From Pseudoalteromonas citrea (GTDB lineage Bacteria; Pseudomonadota; Gammaproteobacteria; Enterobacterales; Alteromonadaceae): 64,000 nucleotides of DNA. Where the stretch lies: positions 186,001-250,000 of the forward strand of contig NZ_AHBZ03000021.1 of assembly GCF_000238375.3 (NCBI RefSeq), written 5' to 3'. The notes beneath the pieces were generated by a model. The model saw nothing but the letters and a program-made list of their open reading frames with translations. It did no database searches and was not told the origin of the DNA. The position numbers and the translations under genes are program-made. This document shows, piece by piece, positions 32,252 to 40,745 of this stretch; within the stretch, counting starts at the first letter, position 1, and each line of letters begins with the position of its first letter.

Positions 32252-35209
32252 TTAAAAAGTATAGCGGGCGCCAATATTATAGCGAGCACCATATTGCGCC
32301 CCATTTAAAAACTGCTCTGGGTAACGCACATATACACGCTGCGTCTGTTCGGTAATATTTAACCCTTCAAAAAACACCACCAGCTGATCGGTCACTTGGT
32401 AATTCACATTTAAATCGACCTGCGAGTATGCTTCGGTAAATACTGGTGATGAATGCTGATCAAAGCCCGATAGAAATTCATCGCGCCAGTTATACGAAAG
32501 CCTGACCGATAAGCCGTCTTTATCGTATATTGCCGAAAAGTTAGCGGAATCACTCATACCGACTAACGCAAATTGTGGGTCAACCACATCTCGGTCTACT
32601 TCAACATCGCCGCTGACTTTCGTGGCATTGGCTTGTAAGCCAAACCCAGATTCACCAAACATATGCTGAACAGCAAACTCCCACCCGTACAAGCGCGATG
32701 CGCGTAGGTTTACATCTCGAGATACCGCAAAACTTGCTAACGGATCATCAGTATTACCCGCTATTCGCGTTCCAGCATCACGGCCCATATTTTGGTTAAT
32801 ACGGTCGTGAATAGCCTGATCTGAAGGCTGAATGCCCTCTGCGATCAGCTCTTGTCGTGCTTGCTCGGCGCGAGGGCCAATAAACGCATCGGTTAGCCCT
32901 GCAATGGTTTCGTTGGTGGTTACATTCACTAAAAAGTTATCTACTTTTTTATTGAAATACCCTATCGAGACATAACTGCCTTCTTCATAATAATACTCAG
33001 CTGATAGGTCATAGTTATCAGCGACATAAGGCTGTAACTGTGGGTTGCCCACTTCCACTTTACGTTGCCCAACTTTTGGGTTACCAATGAAGTTTTTAGT
33101 AGAGCCTAGCGCGTCAATTGATGGGCGAGTGAGTGAACGCGAGTAAGATGCACGTAAAATCACATCATCAACAATTTCATAGTCAATATCGACACTGGGT
33201 AGTAACTCTTCGGTTTCACCTTCACCTTGCGAAAAGCTCTGATCGGTGGCGTACACATATTCCCACTCATTACCATTCACCCATTCCATCGACACCGCGG
33301 GGCGCTCTAAACCCGCAGAGGTGACCTCCGTTTTTTCATAGCGCAAACCAACCAGTACATTTAATGGCATATCATTCACATCAAACGTCATGCTTACTTG
33401 GGTATACAAGGCCGTTGTGACTTCTTCAACACGGCTGTCGTTATCTATGGGGCCTGATTGAAACTTGCCATTTACATCGGTTGGCCAACCTGAATTGTAT
33501 ATATCTGGTGCAATGGTATCTTCAATGGTTTCAAACAAGTGCAACACCGAATCAAAATCCGCCGTGACATAGTAGTCTATGGCTTTATTATTGCCGTTTG
33601 AGAAGCCATCGAGTAATGAATTTATACCCACCCGTTCAAACATATCATCAGGGAAATGCACCGCAGACCAGTTCCACCAGCCTGCTGGTAAGTTTTGCGA
33701 AAAGGCTTTGGTTTGCCTAAATTCCATTTTGGTATGCGCGCCACCAAAACTCACTTTGTTCACAAAGCCATCATTTTGATTTACCCACTCACCTTTTAAC
33801 TGAAACTGCTGCATGTCATTTTCGCTGGTGTCGTTTGTGACAGCACCAAACAATGAACCAATATCAGCGCCCGTAAGCTCAGCTTGAGGCTGACCCTGCC
33901 CATCAATTAAATCTAGCCCCCATAATGGGATCCCGCTACCATCAACGGTATTCGATTTAATATTAATGTTGGCGGTATTTGGGCCAAACTCAGGCCCAGA
34001 GTCTGCACAAAAACCACAAAACGTATTACCAATAATCAAAAACGCATCAGAACCTAAACCTGCTCCGCCATTGGTGGCCGATGAGTCATGCATATCAAAT
34101 TGCAGTTCTAGGGCATCACTGGCTTGCCAAGTTAGGTTAAAACCCAAAGACTTGTTTTCATTTTCATACTGAGCACGGCTTAAATTCGTGGCATAATCGC
34201 CGCCAATTTCAGCTACATCGGTATAAGTACCATTTTCGTTAATGGTGGCGCTTTTTACATTACCGCCATTGTTAAACCACACACCAAACCCATTTCGATT
34301 TGACTCAAACTCGAGTTTTGAATAGGTGTAGTCAACCGTTGCTTCAATGTCGTCGTTTACGGCATATTGTAAAACCAGCTGACCATTAACACGGGTACGT
34401 TCGTTATCGTTAATCGAGTAGCCTGAGTTTTGCGGATACCAAGTCGCGCCATCCGCACGCTGATTATTGTCGGTTAATGCCAAATTAGGGGATGCGGCAA
34501 GGTTTACATTGGGGATCCAATTATCAATGGCAGCTTTTTGTTCACGATTATTGCGGTCTTGATATGAACCCGACAACAAAACGCCTAGCCTATCTTCCAT
34601 AAACGTATTACTAAAAATACCCGAAATTTCTGGGGTAAGGTCATCACCTGTTTCATTTGACGTTTCAAGCACCCCTTTTAACCCCAACGACGCTTTTAAC
34701 CCTGGTGACGTAAGCGGCTTAGCAGTGATCATATTCACTGTTGCGCCAATGCCCCCACTGGGTAAATCGGCTTTCGTGGTTTTATAGACTTCAACCGCGC
34801 TGACACCTTCTGTCGCAATATTTGCAAAATCAAACGAGCGACCTCCAACAGTTGGCATTTGGCGACCATTTAAAGTGACGAGGTTAAATTCAGGGCCCAT
34901 ACCCCTTACCGTTATTTTACTTCCTTCGTTATTACTTCTATCAATAGATACCCCGGTGATCCGTTGCAAAGATTCTGCAAGGTTTGCATCTGGGAACTTG
35001 CCAATATCTTCAGCAGTGATGGCATCTACCACACCCGTTGCACTGCGCTTTACATCCATTGATTTGATTAAACTGCCTTTTATCCCTGTGACTTCAATCA
35101 CTTCTATTTTTTCTTCTTCAGCAGCGTTAGCCAACGAGACTAAATTACCACTGAGAATGAGCGACAGGCTCGTTGCTAACACCGATTTATTGAATTGCTT
35201 GGTTTTCAT
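32252..35209 (-). CDS. TonB-dependent receptor, probable glucan/oligosaccharide importer
   Basis: 985 aa from the ATG at 35209, which has GGGGA six bases upstream; the GTG at 35227 is less likely. Sec signal ending ANAA, a TonB-box-like EVIEVTGIKGS, a plug domain (VVDAITAEDIGKFPDANLAESLQRITGVSI ... KITVRGMGPEFNLVTLNGRQMP), then a ~750-residue barrel ending in an aromatic C-terminus YTF, the outer-membrane sorting signal. The IKGSL/ADANLAESLQ type is the carbohydrate TonB-receptor class of Alteromonadales. First gene of a four-gene operon under a LacI-type operator. The neighbouring GH16, GH3 and GH1 genes suggest beta-1,3-glucan oligosaccharides. Confidence 0.9.
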   Translation of the reverse strand: MKTKQFNKSVLATSLSLILSGNLVSLANAAEEEKIEVIEVTGIKGSLIKSMDVKRSATGVVDAITAEDIGKFPDANLAESLQRITGVSIDRSNNEGSKITVRGMGPEFNLVTLNGRQMPTVGGRSFDFANIATEGVSAVEVYKTTKADLPSGGIGATVNMITAKPLTSPGLKASLGLKGVLETSNETGDDLTPEISGIFSNTFMEDRLGVLLSGSYQDRNNREQKAAIDNWIPNVNLAASPNLALTDNNQRADGATWYPQNSGYSINDNERTRVNGQLVLQYAVNDDIEATVDYTYSKLEFESNRNGFGVWFNNGGNVKSATINENGTYTDVAEIGGDYATNLSRAQYENENKSLGFNLTWQASDALELQFDMHDSSATNGGAGLGSDAFLIIGNTFCGFCADSGPEFGPNTANINIKSNTVDGSGIPLWGLDLIDGQGQPQAELTGADIGSLFGAVTNDTSENDMQQFQLKGEWVNQNDGFVNKVSFGGAHTKMEFRQTKAFSQNLPAGWWNWSAVHFPDDMFERVGINSLLDGFSNGNNKAIDYYVTADFDSVLHLFETIEDTIAPDIYNSGWPTDVNGKFQSGPIDNDSRVEEVTTALYTQVSMTFDVNDMPLNVLVGLRYEKTEVTSAGLERPAVSMEWVNGNEWEYVYATDQSFSQGEGETEELLPSVDIDYEIVDDVILRASYSRSLTRPSIDALGSTKNFIGNPKVGQRKVEVGNPQLQPYVADNYDLSAEYYYEEGSYVSIGYFNKKVDNFLVNVTTNETIAGLTDAFIGPRAEQARQELIAEGIQPSDQAIHDRINQNMGRDAGTRIAGNTDDPLASFAVSRDVNLRASRLYGWEFAVQHMFGESGFGLQANATKVSGDVEVDRDVVDPQFALVGMSDSANFSAIYDKDGLSVRLSYNWRDEFLSGFDQHSSPVFTEAYSQVDLNVNYQVTDQLVVFFEGLNITEQTQRVYVRYPEQFLNGAQYGARYNIGARYTF

Positions 35210-35324
35210 AGAATGTCCCCAGACCACACCATATGTTTAGTGCTTATGTGTAAAAGTAGCTCAAAAACCACTTTTGCAAATAAAGCACTGAGTTATACGC
35301 TCAATTACGTTATTGTGTTTTATT

Positions 35325-35344
35325 AAATGTAAGCGCTTACATTT
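35325..35344 (-). promoter_or_regulatory. LacI-type operator upstream of the TonB operon
   Basis: Perfect 20-bp palindrome AAATGTAAGCGCTTACATTT about 116 bp before the receptor ATG. The CG-centred, TGTAA-armed form is that bound by LacI/GalR proteins, and the nearest candidate regulator is the gene at 35481-36485. Confidence 0.8.
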
Positions 35345-35480
35345 AAAGTTAGAATATTATATTTGCTGCGTCAACTGTTTATTAACTAAACCACAACTAA
35401 ATTGGTTTTTTTATTGCTGTGCAACCATTAACAGACTAAAAATCACTGCGTAACTATTAATTTAAATTTAATATTTCCAA

Positions 35481-36485
35481 TTACTTAGCAAACTCTTTGC
35501 TGGATTTTCTGATCTCAAGCTTTGGCACAAACACATCTCGTAATACTAAGCCCGATTTATCATATGTTTTTGCTAAAATGTAGTTCGCCGCCATTTTTCC
35601 CATTTGAAAAATAGGATAGTCCACCGTCGTGAGCGTTGGGTACAAGTAACTGGCGTAAATAATATTATCGAACCCGACAATAGAGAGTTGTTCAGGAATA
35701 TCTAAATTAAGCTCACGCGCACGGGTCATCACGCCCGATGCCATTTCATCATTCGCGCAAATCACCGCACTAAATGCCTTGTCTGTTGCCAGTAAAGCAT
35801 CTAACCCAGCACTGCCAGACAGTTGTTGATAGTCACCTTCAAATACCAATTCACTATCAAATGAGATGCCGGCATCTTGCAACGCCAACTTATGCCCGTT
35901 CAACCTCGCTTGCGCATCTTGCTTCCAACTTGGGCCGCTGATATAGGCCACCTGAGTGTGCTTCAAATCTAGAACATGCTGCGTAGCAAGGTAACCGCCC
36001 TGCTGATTATCTAAACAAATACAATGGCTTGATATTTGTTCTATATAGCGGTTTATTAATACAAAAGACACGCCTTTTTCTGCCAAGTCGATTAAGTACG
36101 CGTCAGAGACCGCTTCAACGTGCAGTATTAAAGCATCGCATTTCCGGCCAATTAAAAACTCAATACTGGCTTGCTCTGTGTCGGCATTCGAGTGGCCCGA
36201 GGCAATAATGGCATGCTTGCCTTCACCGCGCAGTGTTTGCTCTATGGCGCTCATCATGTCACCAAAAAATGGGCCATGTAACTCCGACACCAGCACACCT
36301 ACACTATTCGAACAATTCGACGCCAAAGATTGGGCGATCGCATTTGGCTGATAACCCAATTCAGCCATTGCACTGAGTACTTTCTCTTTGGTTTTGTCGC
36401 TCACTCGTGCGTTATTATTCATCACCCGAGAAACTGTTGCCAACGACACACCTGCGAGTTCAGACACCTGATAAATTGTCGCCAT
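35481..36485 (-). CDS. LacI-family transcriptional regulator
   Basis: 334 aa. N-terminal HTH ATIYQVSELAGVSLATVSRVMNNNARVSDKTKEKV with the hinge helix (NAIAQSLASN) and the periplasmic-binding-like effector domain (VGVLVSELHGPFFGDMM, SAVICANDEMASGVMTRA, IVGFDNI). It is the last gene of the GH1-symporter-LacI operon, and the three palindromic operators at 35325, 39347 and 43397 lie before the surrounding transcription units. The likely inducer is glucose or a beta-glucoside such as laminaribiose; this is inferred from context only. Confidence 0.9.
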   Translation of the reverse strand: MATIYQVSELAGVSLATVSRVMNNNARVSDKTKEKVLSAMAELGYQPNAIAQSLASNCSNSVGVLVSELHGPFFGDMMSAIEQTLRGEGKHAIIASGHSNADTEQASIEFLIGRKCDALILHVEAVSDAYLIDLAEKGVSFVLINRYIEQISSHCICLDNQQGGYLATQHVLDLKHTQVAYISGPSWKQDAQARLNGHKLALQDAGISFDSELVFEGDYQQLSGSAGLDALLATDKAFSAVICANDEMASGVMTRARELNLDIPEQLSIVGFDNIIYASYLYPTLTTVDYPIFQMGKMAANYILAKTYDKSGLVLRDVFVPKLEIRKSSKEFAK

Positions 36486-36542
36486 TAAACATCCTCGTTT
36501 TACTTATTCTTCGCTTAGCCAATTGCTAAGCTGCTATTTTTA

Positions 36543-37877
36543 TTACGCTATTTTACACAACTGGGTTTGTACATGTGCCATTTCACCCGCGTTTAATTTA
36601 TAGCGTGTCATGATCATCGCGACGACAAGCGAGCCAATCGCCGGTAAGAGAGTAAAGCTCAGTACAATGCCTTGCTGAGTATCATGTGACTGCGCAACAT
36701 CGGCTTGATAGCCATAATAACTTAATTGCCACCCTGCAATCGCGCCTCCCAGTGCAATACCCAGTTTAATAAAAAACACCACCGATGAATAGACCATACC
36801 AGTGATCCTTCGTGACGTTTTAAGCTGCCCATAGTCAATGGTATCGGCCATCATTGCCCATAAAATTGGCGTTGCCATTTGCAAAAAGAAGCTCCACAAT
36901 GCAAACATCACAAACGCCCACTGCCACTGTTCCTTAGGTATCCAATAAGCCAGTGCGCATAACAGTGCGCTGATCAGTTGCAGTGCAACATAGGCCTTTA
37001 CTTTACACACCCTATTAGCCAGCCAACTGGAACATGCACACCCTAAAATACTCATGATCATGCCAAGGGTCACAAAGTGCGTTACCAGATCTGGTAATTC
37101 TAAATAGTATTTTACAAAATACACAGCCAATGAGGCTTTCAACACTTGGCCTGTTAATAAACACAGCCCAGCAAACGACAGTAACTGCCACTGATCATTT
37201 TTAGCCAATAACTTAAAGTCTGAAAAAACCGACGCCTTTGTTACTCTTTTTTGATGGGGTAGCACACGTTCAGTGGTGCCCAAAAAACACAATATAAACA
37301 ACACTAAGCCCAATACACTCATTACAGCCATGGTGTATTGATACCCTTTTTGTTGATTGCCTTCACCTAGCAGCTCCACCAGCGGCATAGTACCTGCGGC
37401 AATGATCAGCCCCCCTAACATGCCACACACAAAGCGATAAGATTGCAAAGACACCCGCTCTTTTGGGTCAACGGTTAACACGCCACCCAACGCTGAATAA
37501 GGAATATTAATTGCGGTATAAACCAGCATAAGTAACGCGTATGTCACGAACGCATAAGCCACTTTAAATTCATAGGGCCAATCAGGTGTGGTAAATGCCA
37601 GTATACAGATCACTGAAAATGGCACTGCTAACCATAATAAATAAGGCCGGTATTGCCCATATTTGGTGTGTGTTCTATCAGCTAAAGCCCCCATTAACGG
37701 GTCTGTAACGGCATCAAATATCCTAACTACCAAAAATAATGTGCCCACTAATGCGGCATCAATCCCCATAACATCGGTATAAAAAATCAATAGAAACATC
37801 ATCACTGTTTGGAAGATAAGGTTACTTGCTGTATCACCTAATCCGTACGCTATCTTTTCTTTTATTGTTAGTATCAT
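36543..37877 (-). CDS. GPH-family sugar:cation symporter (MelB-like)
   Basis: 444 aa, about twelve membrane segments. The glycoside-pentoside-hexuronide signature is seen at the start: KIAYGLGDTASNLIFQTVMMFLLIFYTDVMGI and RIFDAVTDPLMGALADRT. Such carriers bring disaccharides or glycosides into the cytoplasm with sodium or protons. The gene lies 22 bp after the GH1 gene, so it most likely supplies that enzyme with disaccharide (for example laminaribiose or cellobiose). Confidence 0.88.
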   Translation of the reverse strand: MILTIKEKIAYGLGDTASNLIFQTVMMFLLIFYTDVMGIDAALVGTLFLVVRIFDAVTDPLMGALADRTHTKYGQYRPYLLWLAVPFSVICILAFTTPDWPYEFKVAYAFVTYALLMLVYTAINIPYSALGGVLTVDPKERVSLQSYRFVCGMLGGLIIAAGTMPLVELLGEGNQQKGYQYTMAVMSVLGLVLFILCFLGTTERVLPHQKRVTKASVFSDFKLLAKNDQWQLLSFAGLCLLTGQVLKASLAVYFVKYYLELPDLVTHFVTLGMIMSILGCACSSWLANRVCKVKAYVALQLISALLCALAYWIPKEQWQWAFVMFALWSFFLQMATPILWAMMADTIDYGQLKTSRRITGMVYSSVVFFIKLGIALGGAIAGWQLSYYGYQADVAQSHDTQQGIVLSFTLLPAIGSLVVAMIMTRYKLNAGEMAHVQTQLCKIA

Positions 37878-37899
37878 GCGTCACCTCGCGAATGCATTA

Positions 37900-39231
37900 T
37901 TATCTGTTGAGCAGCATATTCCTGTATTGTTTAGCGCTTTCTTTTAACGTGCGTTGTTGTGTTTGGTAATCGACATAAACTATACCAAAGCGTTTTTCAT
38001 AGCCTTCAGCCCATTCAAAATTATCCATTAGGCTCCATGCAAAGTACCCTCTAACATCTACACCTTGCTTCATTGCAGTGTCTACCGCTGCAAGGTGCGT
38101 ATTAAAATAAGCGACTCTGTCTAAATCGATTATTTGCCCCTGCATCGGCTCGTCATTCATGGCCGCCCCATTCTCTGTGATATACACGGGGGGTAAAGTG
38201 TAGTGGTGATTTAAATCAATCAACAATTTAGTTAAGCCTTGTGGGTAAATCTCCCACCCCATTTGAGTCACACTGAATGTTGCAGGAGCCACTAATTTAA
38301 AGTCTTCTTGTTCGCAACTGCGATATACCGAACGACTGTAATAGTTCACACCCAAAAAATCTAAATTGGCTGCAATAATATCCATATCACCGACTTTAAT
38401 ATCTGGTTGATGTTCAGGGCTTAGCGCGTCAATAACATCAGGGTACTTACCCTCAAGCAAGGGTTTAATATACCAATGATTAAAATGCTGATCAGCAAGC
38501 ATTGCTGCGTTTATATCAGCTTGATTGGCGCTCGCAGCAAAGCAAGGGCTAAAATTAAGGACTATGCCATTTTGGCTTTCGGGGCTGTTTTTTTGCAATA
38601 CTTGCATGGCAAGACCATGGGCTAGTAACAAGTGATGTGCTGCTTTTTTACCGTATTGCTTGCCTGATATGCCAGGCGCATGAATACCTATTTCATACCC
38701 TAAATACGCGCTGCACCAAGGTTCATTTAATGTTGCGTATGAATATACTTTACCTTTAAACGCTTTGCTTACCACATCAACATACTGCTCAAACGCATAG
38801 GCCGTCTCTCTGTTTAACCACCCCCCATTGTTTTCTAGCGCTTGTGGCAAGTCCCAGTGATATAAGGTAACAAAGGCTTTGATATCGCGTTTTTCAAGCT
38901 CAATTAATAAATCAAGATAAAACTGCATCCCTTTGGTATTAACTGAACCATCATGGTTTAGCACCCTGCCCCACGATACCGAAAACCGATAAGCGCCAAC
39001 TCCTAAGTTATCGATTAACGATACATCATCACGCCAGTGGGTAAGGTGATCGCAGGCAACGTCCCCATTCGATCCATCCACAATGGCACCAGAGGTATGA
39101 CAAAACGTATCCCAAATGGTTGCTTGCCTTGTACTTGACTGGCCTTCAATTTGAAAAGCAGACGTTGCCACACCAAAAATAAACTGCCAGTCGTTCATCT
39201 TAGAATTGTCTGGAATAGTTAACTGCGTCAT
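37900..39231 (-). CDS. Glycoside hydrolase family 1 beta-glucosidase
   Basis: 443 aa, the usual GH1 size. FIFGVATSAFQIEGQ at the start, the acid/base Glu in TLNEPWCSAYLGYEIG (~165-180) and the nucleophile Glu in YITENGAAMNDEPM (~350-363), with the NYYSRSVY block before it. There is no signal peptide, so it acts in the cytoplasm on imported beta-glucosides. First gene of the operon GH1-symporter-LacI; an operator lies in the divergent spacer 116 bp upstream. Confidence 0.93.
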   Translation of the reverse strand: MTQLTIPDNSKMNDWQFIFGVATSAFQIEGQSSTRQATIWDTFCHTSGAIVDGSNGDVACDHLTHWRDDVSLIDNLGVGAYRFSVSWGRVLNHDGSVNTKGMQFYLDLLIELEKRDIKAFVTLYHWDLPQALENNGGWLNRETAYAFEQYVDVVSKAFKGKVYSYATLNEPWCSAYLGYEIGIHAPGISGKQYGKKAAHHLLLAHGLAMQVLQKNSPESQNGIVLNFSPCFAASANQADINAAMLADQHFNHWYIKPLLEGKYPDVIDALSPEHQPDIKVGDMDIIAANLDFLGVNYYSRSVYRSCEQEDFKLVAPATFSVTQMGWEIYPQGLTKLLIDLNHHYTLPPVYITENGAAMNDEPMQGQIIDLDRVAYFNTHLAAVDTAMKQGVDVRGYFAWSLMDNFEWAEGYEKRFGIVYVDYQTQQRTLKESAKQYRNMLLNR

Positions 39232-39346
39232 TGTGCCGTCCTATCTGTTTTGAGCTGTCTATTTAGCGCAACTTTTTGCATTTACATCACACAATGTAGC
39301 AGCTGTTTTTTTAAAACGAGGTTGCTTTAGTTAATTGGTGTGCTAT

Positions 39347-39366
39347 AAATGAAAGCGCTTACATTT
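39347..39366. promoter_or_regulatory. LacI-type operator between GH1 and GluP-type transporter genes
   Basis: AAATGAAAGCGCTTACATTT, one mismatch from the palindrome at 35325, located in the spacer between divergent genes (116 bp from the GH1 start, 94 bp from the transporter start). It could control both directions. An in-frame ATG lies inside this site but is not a credible start. Confidence 0.78.
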
Positions 39367-39459
39367 TTACTAAAGTTAATCGTTAAGCATCATTTGGTCA
39401 AGAAATTTAAAACGAGAATAACAAATCAACGGCACGAAACAGGTTGTATAGGAGTCATT

Positions 39460-40734
39460 ATGGCAGGCATACCCATCAGCACCCATTCAGAGCATCATGC
39501 TCCAAGTGGAAGTCAAAATACCCGCTTTGCGTTAGGGTCATTAACCACACTCTTTTTCATGTGGGGGTTTATTACCTGCCTCAATGACATTTTAATTCCC
39601 TATTTAAAAGCCATGTTCTCCTTAAGTTATACGCAAGCGATGCTGATACAATTTTGCTTTTTTAGCGCCTATTTTATCGTCTCTTTGCCTGCGGGCAGAT
39701 TGATCGGAAAATTAGGCTTTCAAAGAGGTATTGTATTAGGCCTTATCATTGCCGGCATAGGCTGTACTTTGTTCTACCCCGCGGCCGCTTTAAAGCAATA
39801 TAGTTTGTTTTTGGGGGCGTTATTTGTATTAGCCTCAGGGATCACTATTTTACAAGTATCTGCCAATCCTTTTGTCAGTATTTTAGGTGATAGCAAAACG
39901 GCCTCGTCACGATTAACCATGACACAAGCATTTAATTCACTTGGTACAACCGTGGCGCCTATGTTCGGCAGTACCATGATTTTATCCGCGGGGATCTCTG
40001 CAAGCGATGGCAGAGCAGACCAAAGCTCTGTGCAAACGGCCTATTTAATCCTTGCGGGTACTTTATTTATTCTTGCGGTAATATTTTCGTTACTCAAATT
40101 GCCCACATTAAATGCAGCGCAGCCAAACACTGAACACTCAACTCAGGAAAATCGGTTTGAAGTGCTCCAATATAAGCACTTATCGCTCGGGGCAATAGCC
40201 CTCTTTTTGTACGTTGGTGCTGAAGTCAGTATTGGCAGTTTTCTGATCAACTATATTGGATTAGATAATATTGCAGCACTTGAGGAAGCAGAAGCTGCCC
40301 ACCTAATAGCCTATTTTTGGGGGGGTGCTATGGTAGGTCGGTTCATTGGCGCAGCAGTCATGCAAAAAGTCAACGCTGCACACGTGCTGGTATTCAATGC
40401 ATTGGCAGGTTCAGCGTTACTATTATTCGCCATGCTCGGCAATGGTGAATCTGCAATGTGGGCTATGTTACTGATTGGCCTGTGTAATTCCATTATGTTT
40501 CCTACTATTTTTAGCCTTGCAATCAACTCTTTAAAGCAACTCACCAGCCAAGGCTCTGGCATTCTCTGCTTAGCCATTGTAGGTGGCGCTATTTTACCTT
40601 TATTGCAGGGTGTTTTAGCTGATGCGATTGGATTACAGCACTCTTTCATATTGCCACTACTGTGCTTTTTATACATCGCCTACTACGGTTTAAAGGGTAC
40701 GACGGCACAAAAATTCTCTCGGTTTACTAAGTAA
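39460..40734 (+). CDS. Glucose/galactose MFS transporter (GluP/FucP-like)
   Basis: 424 aa from the ATG at 39460, preceded by GGAG five bases upstream; the longer frame from 39349 starts inside the operator. Twelve hydrophobic segments. FFMWGFITCLNDILIPYLKAMFSLSYTQA near the N-terminus and LQVSANPFVSILG and RLTMTQAFNSLGTTVAPMFGS are strongly conserved in the FHS/GluP sugar-proton symporters. It would take up glucose released by the envelope glucosidases. The GH3 gene begins 11 bp downstream. Confidence 0.9.
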   Translation: MAGIPISTHSEHHAPSGSQNTRFALGSLTTLFFMWGFITCLNDILIPYLKAMFSLSYTQAMLIQFCFFSAYFIVSLPAGRLIGKLGFQRGIVLGLIIAGIGCTLFYPAAALKQYSLFLGALFVLASGITILQVSANPFVSILGDSKTASSRLTMTQAFNSLGTTVAPMFGSTMILSAGISASDGRADQSSVQTAYLILAGTLFILAVIFSLLKLPTLNAAQPNTEHSTQENRFEVLQYKHLSLGAIALFLYVGAEVSIGSFLINYIGLDNIAALEEAEAAHLIAYFWGGAMVGRFIGAAVMQKVNAAHVLVFNALAGSALLLFAMLGNGESAMWAMLLIGLCNSIMFPTIFSLAINSLKQLTSQGSGILCLAIVGGAILPLLQGVLADAIGLQHSFILPLLCFLYIAYYGLKGTTAQKFSRFTK

Positions 40735-40745
40735 TTGGAATAAAA

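Noticed and set aside
34875-35240. Plus-strand 121-aa ORF over the TonB receptor start
   Set aside because: Shadow of the strongly conserved plug domain on the other strand; no supporting start signal.
39349-39459. N-terminal extension of the GluP-type transporter from 39349
   Set aside because: The ATG lies in the operator palindrome; ATG 39460 has GGAG at the right distance and gives the family-length protein.
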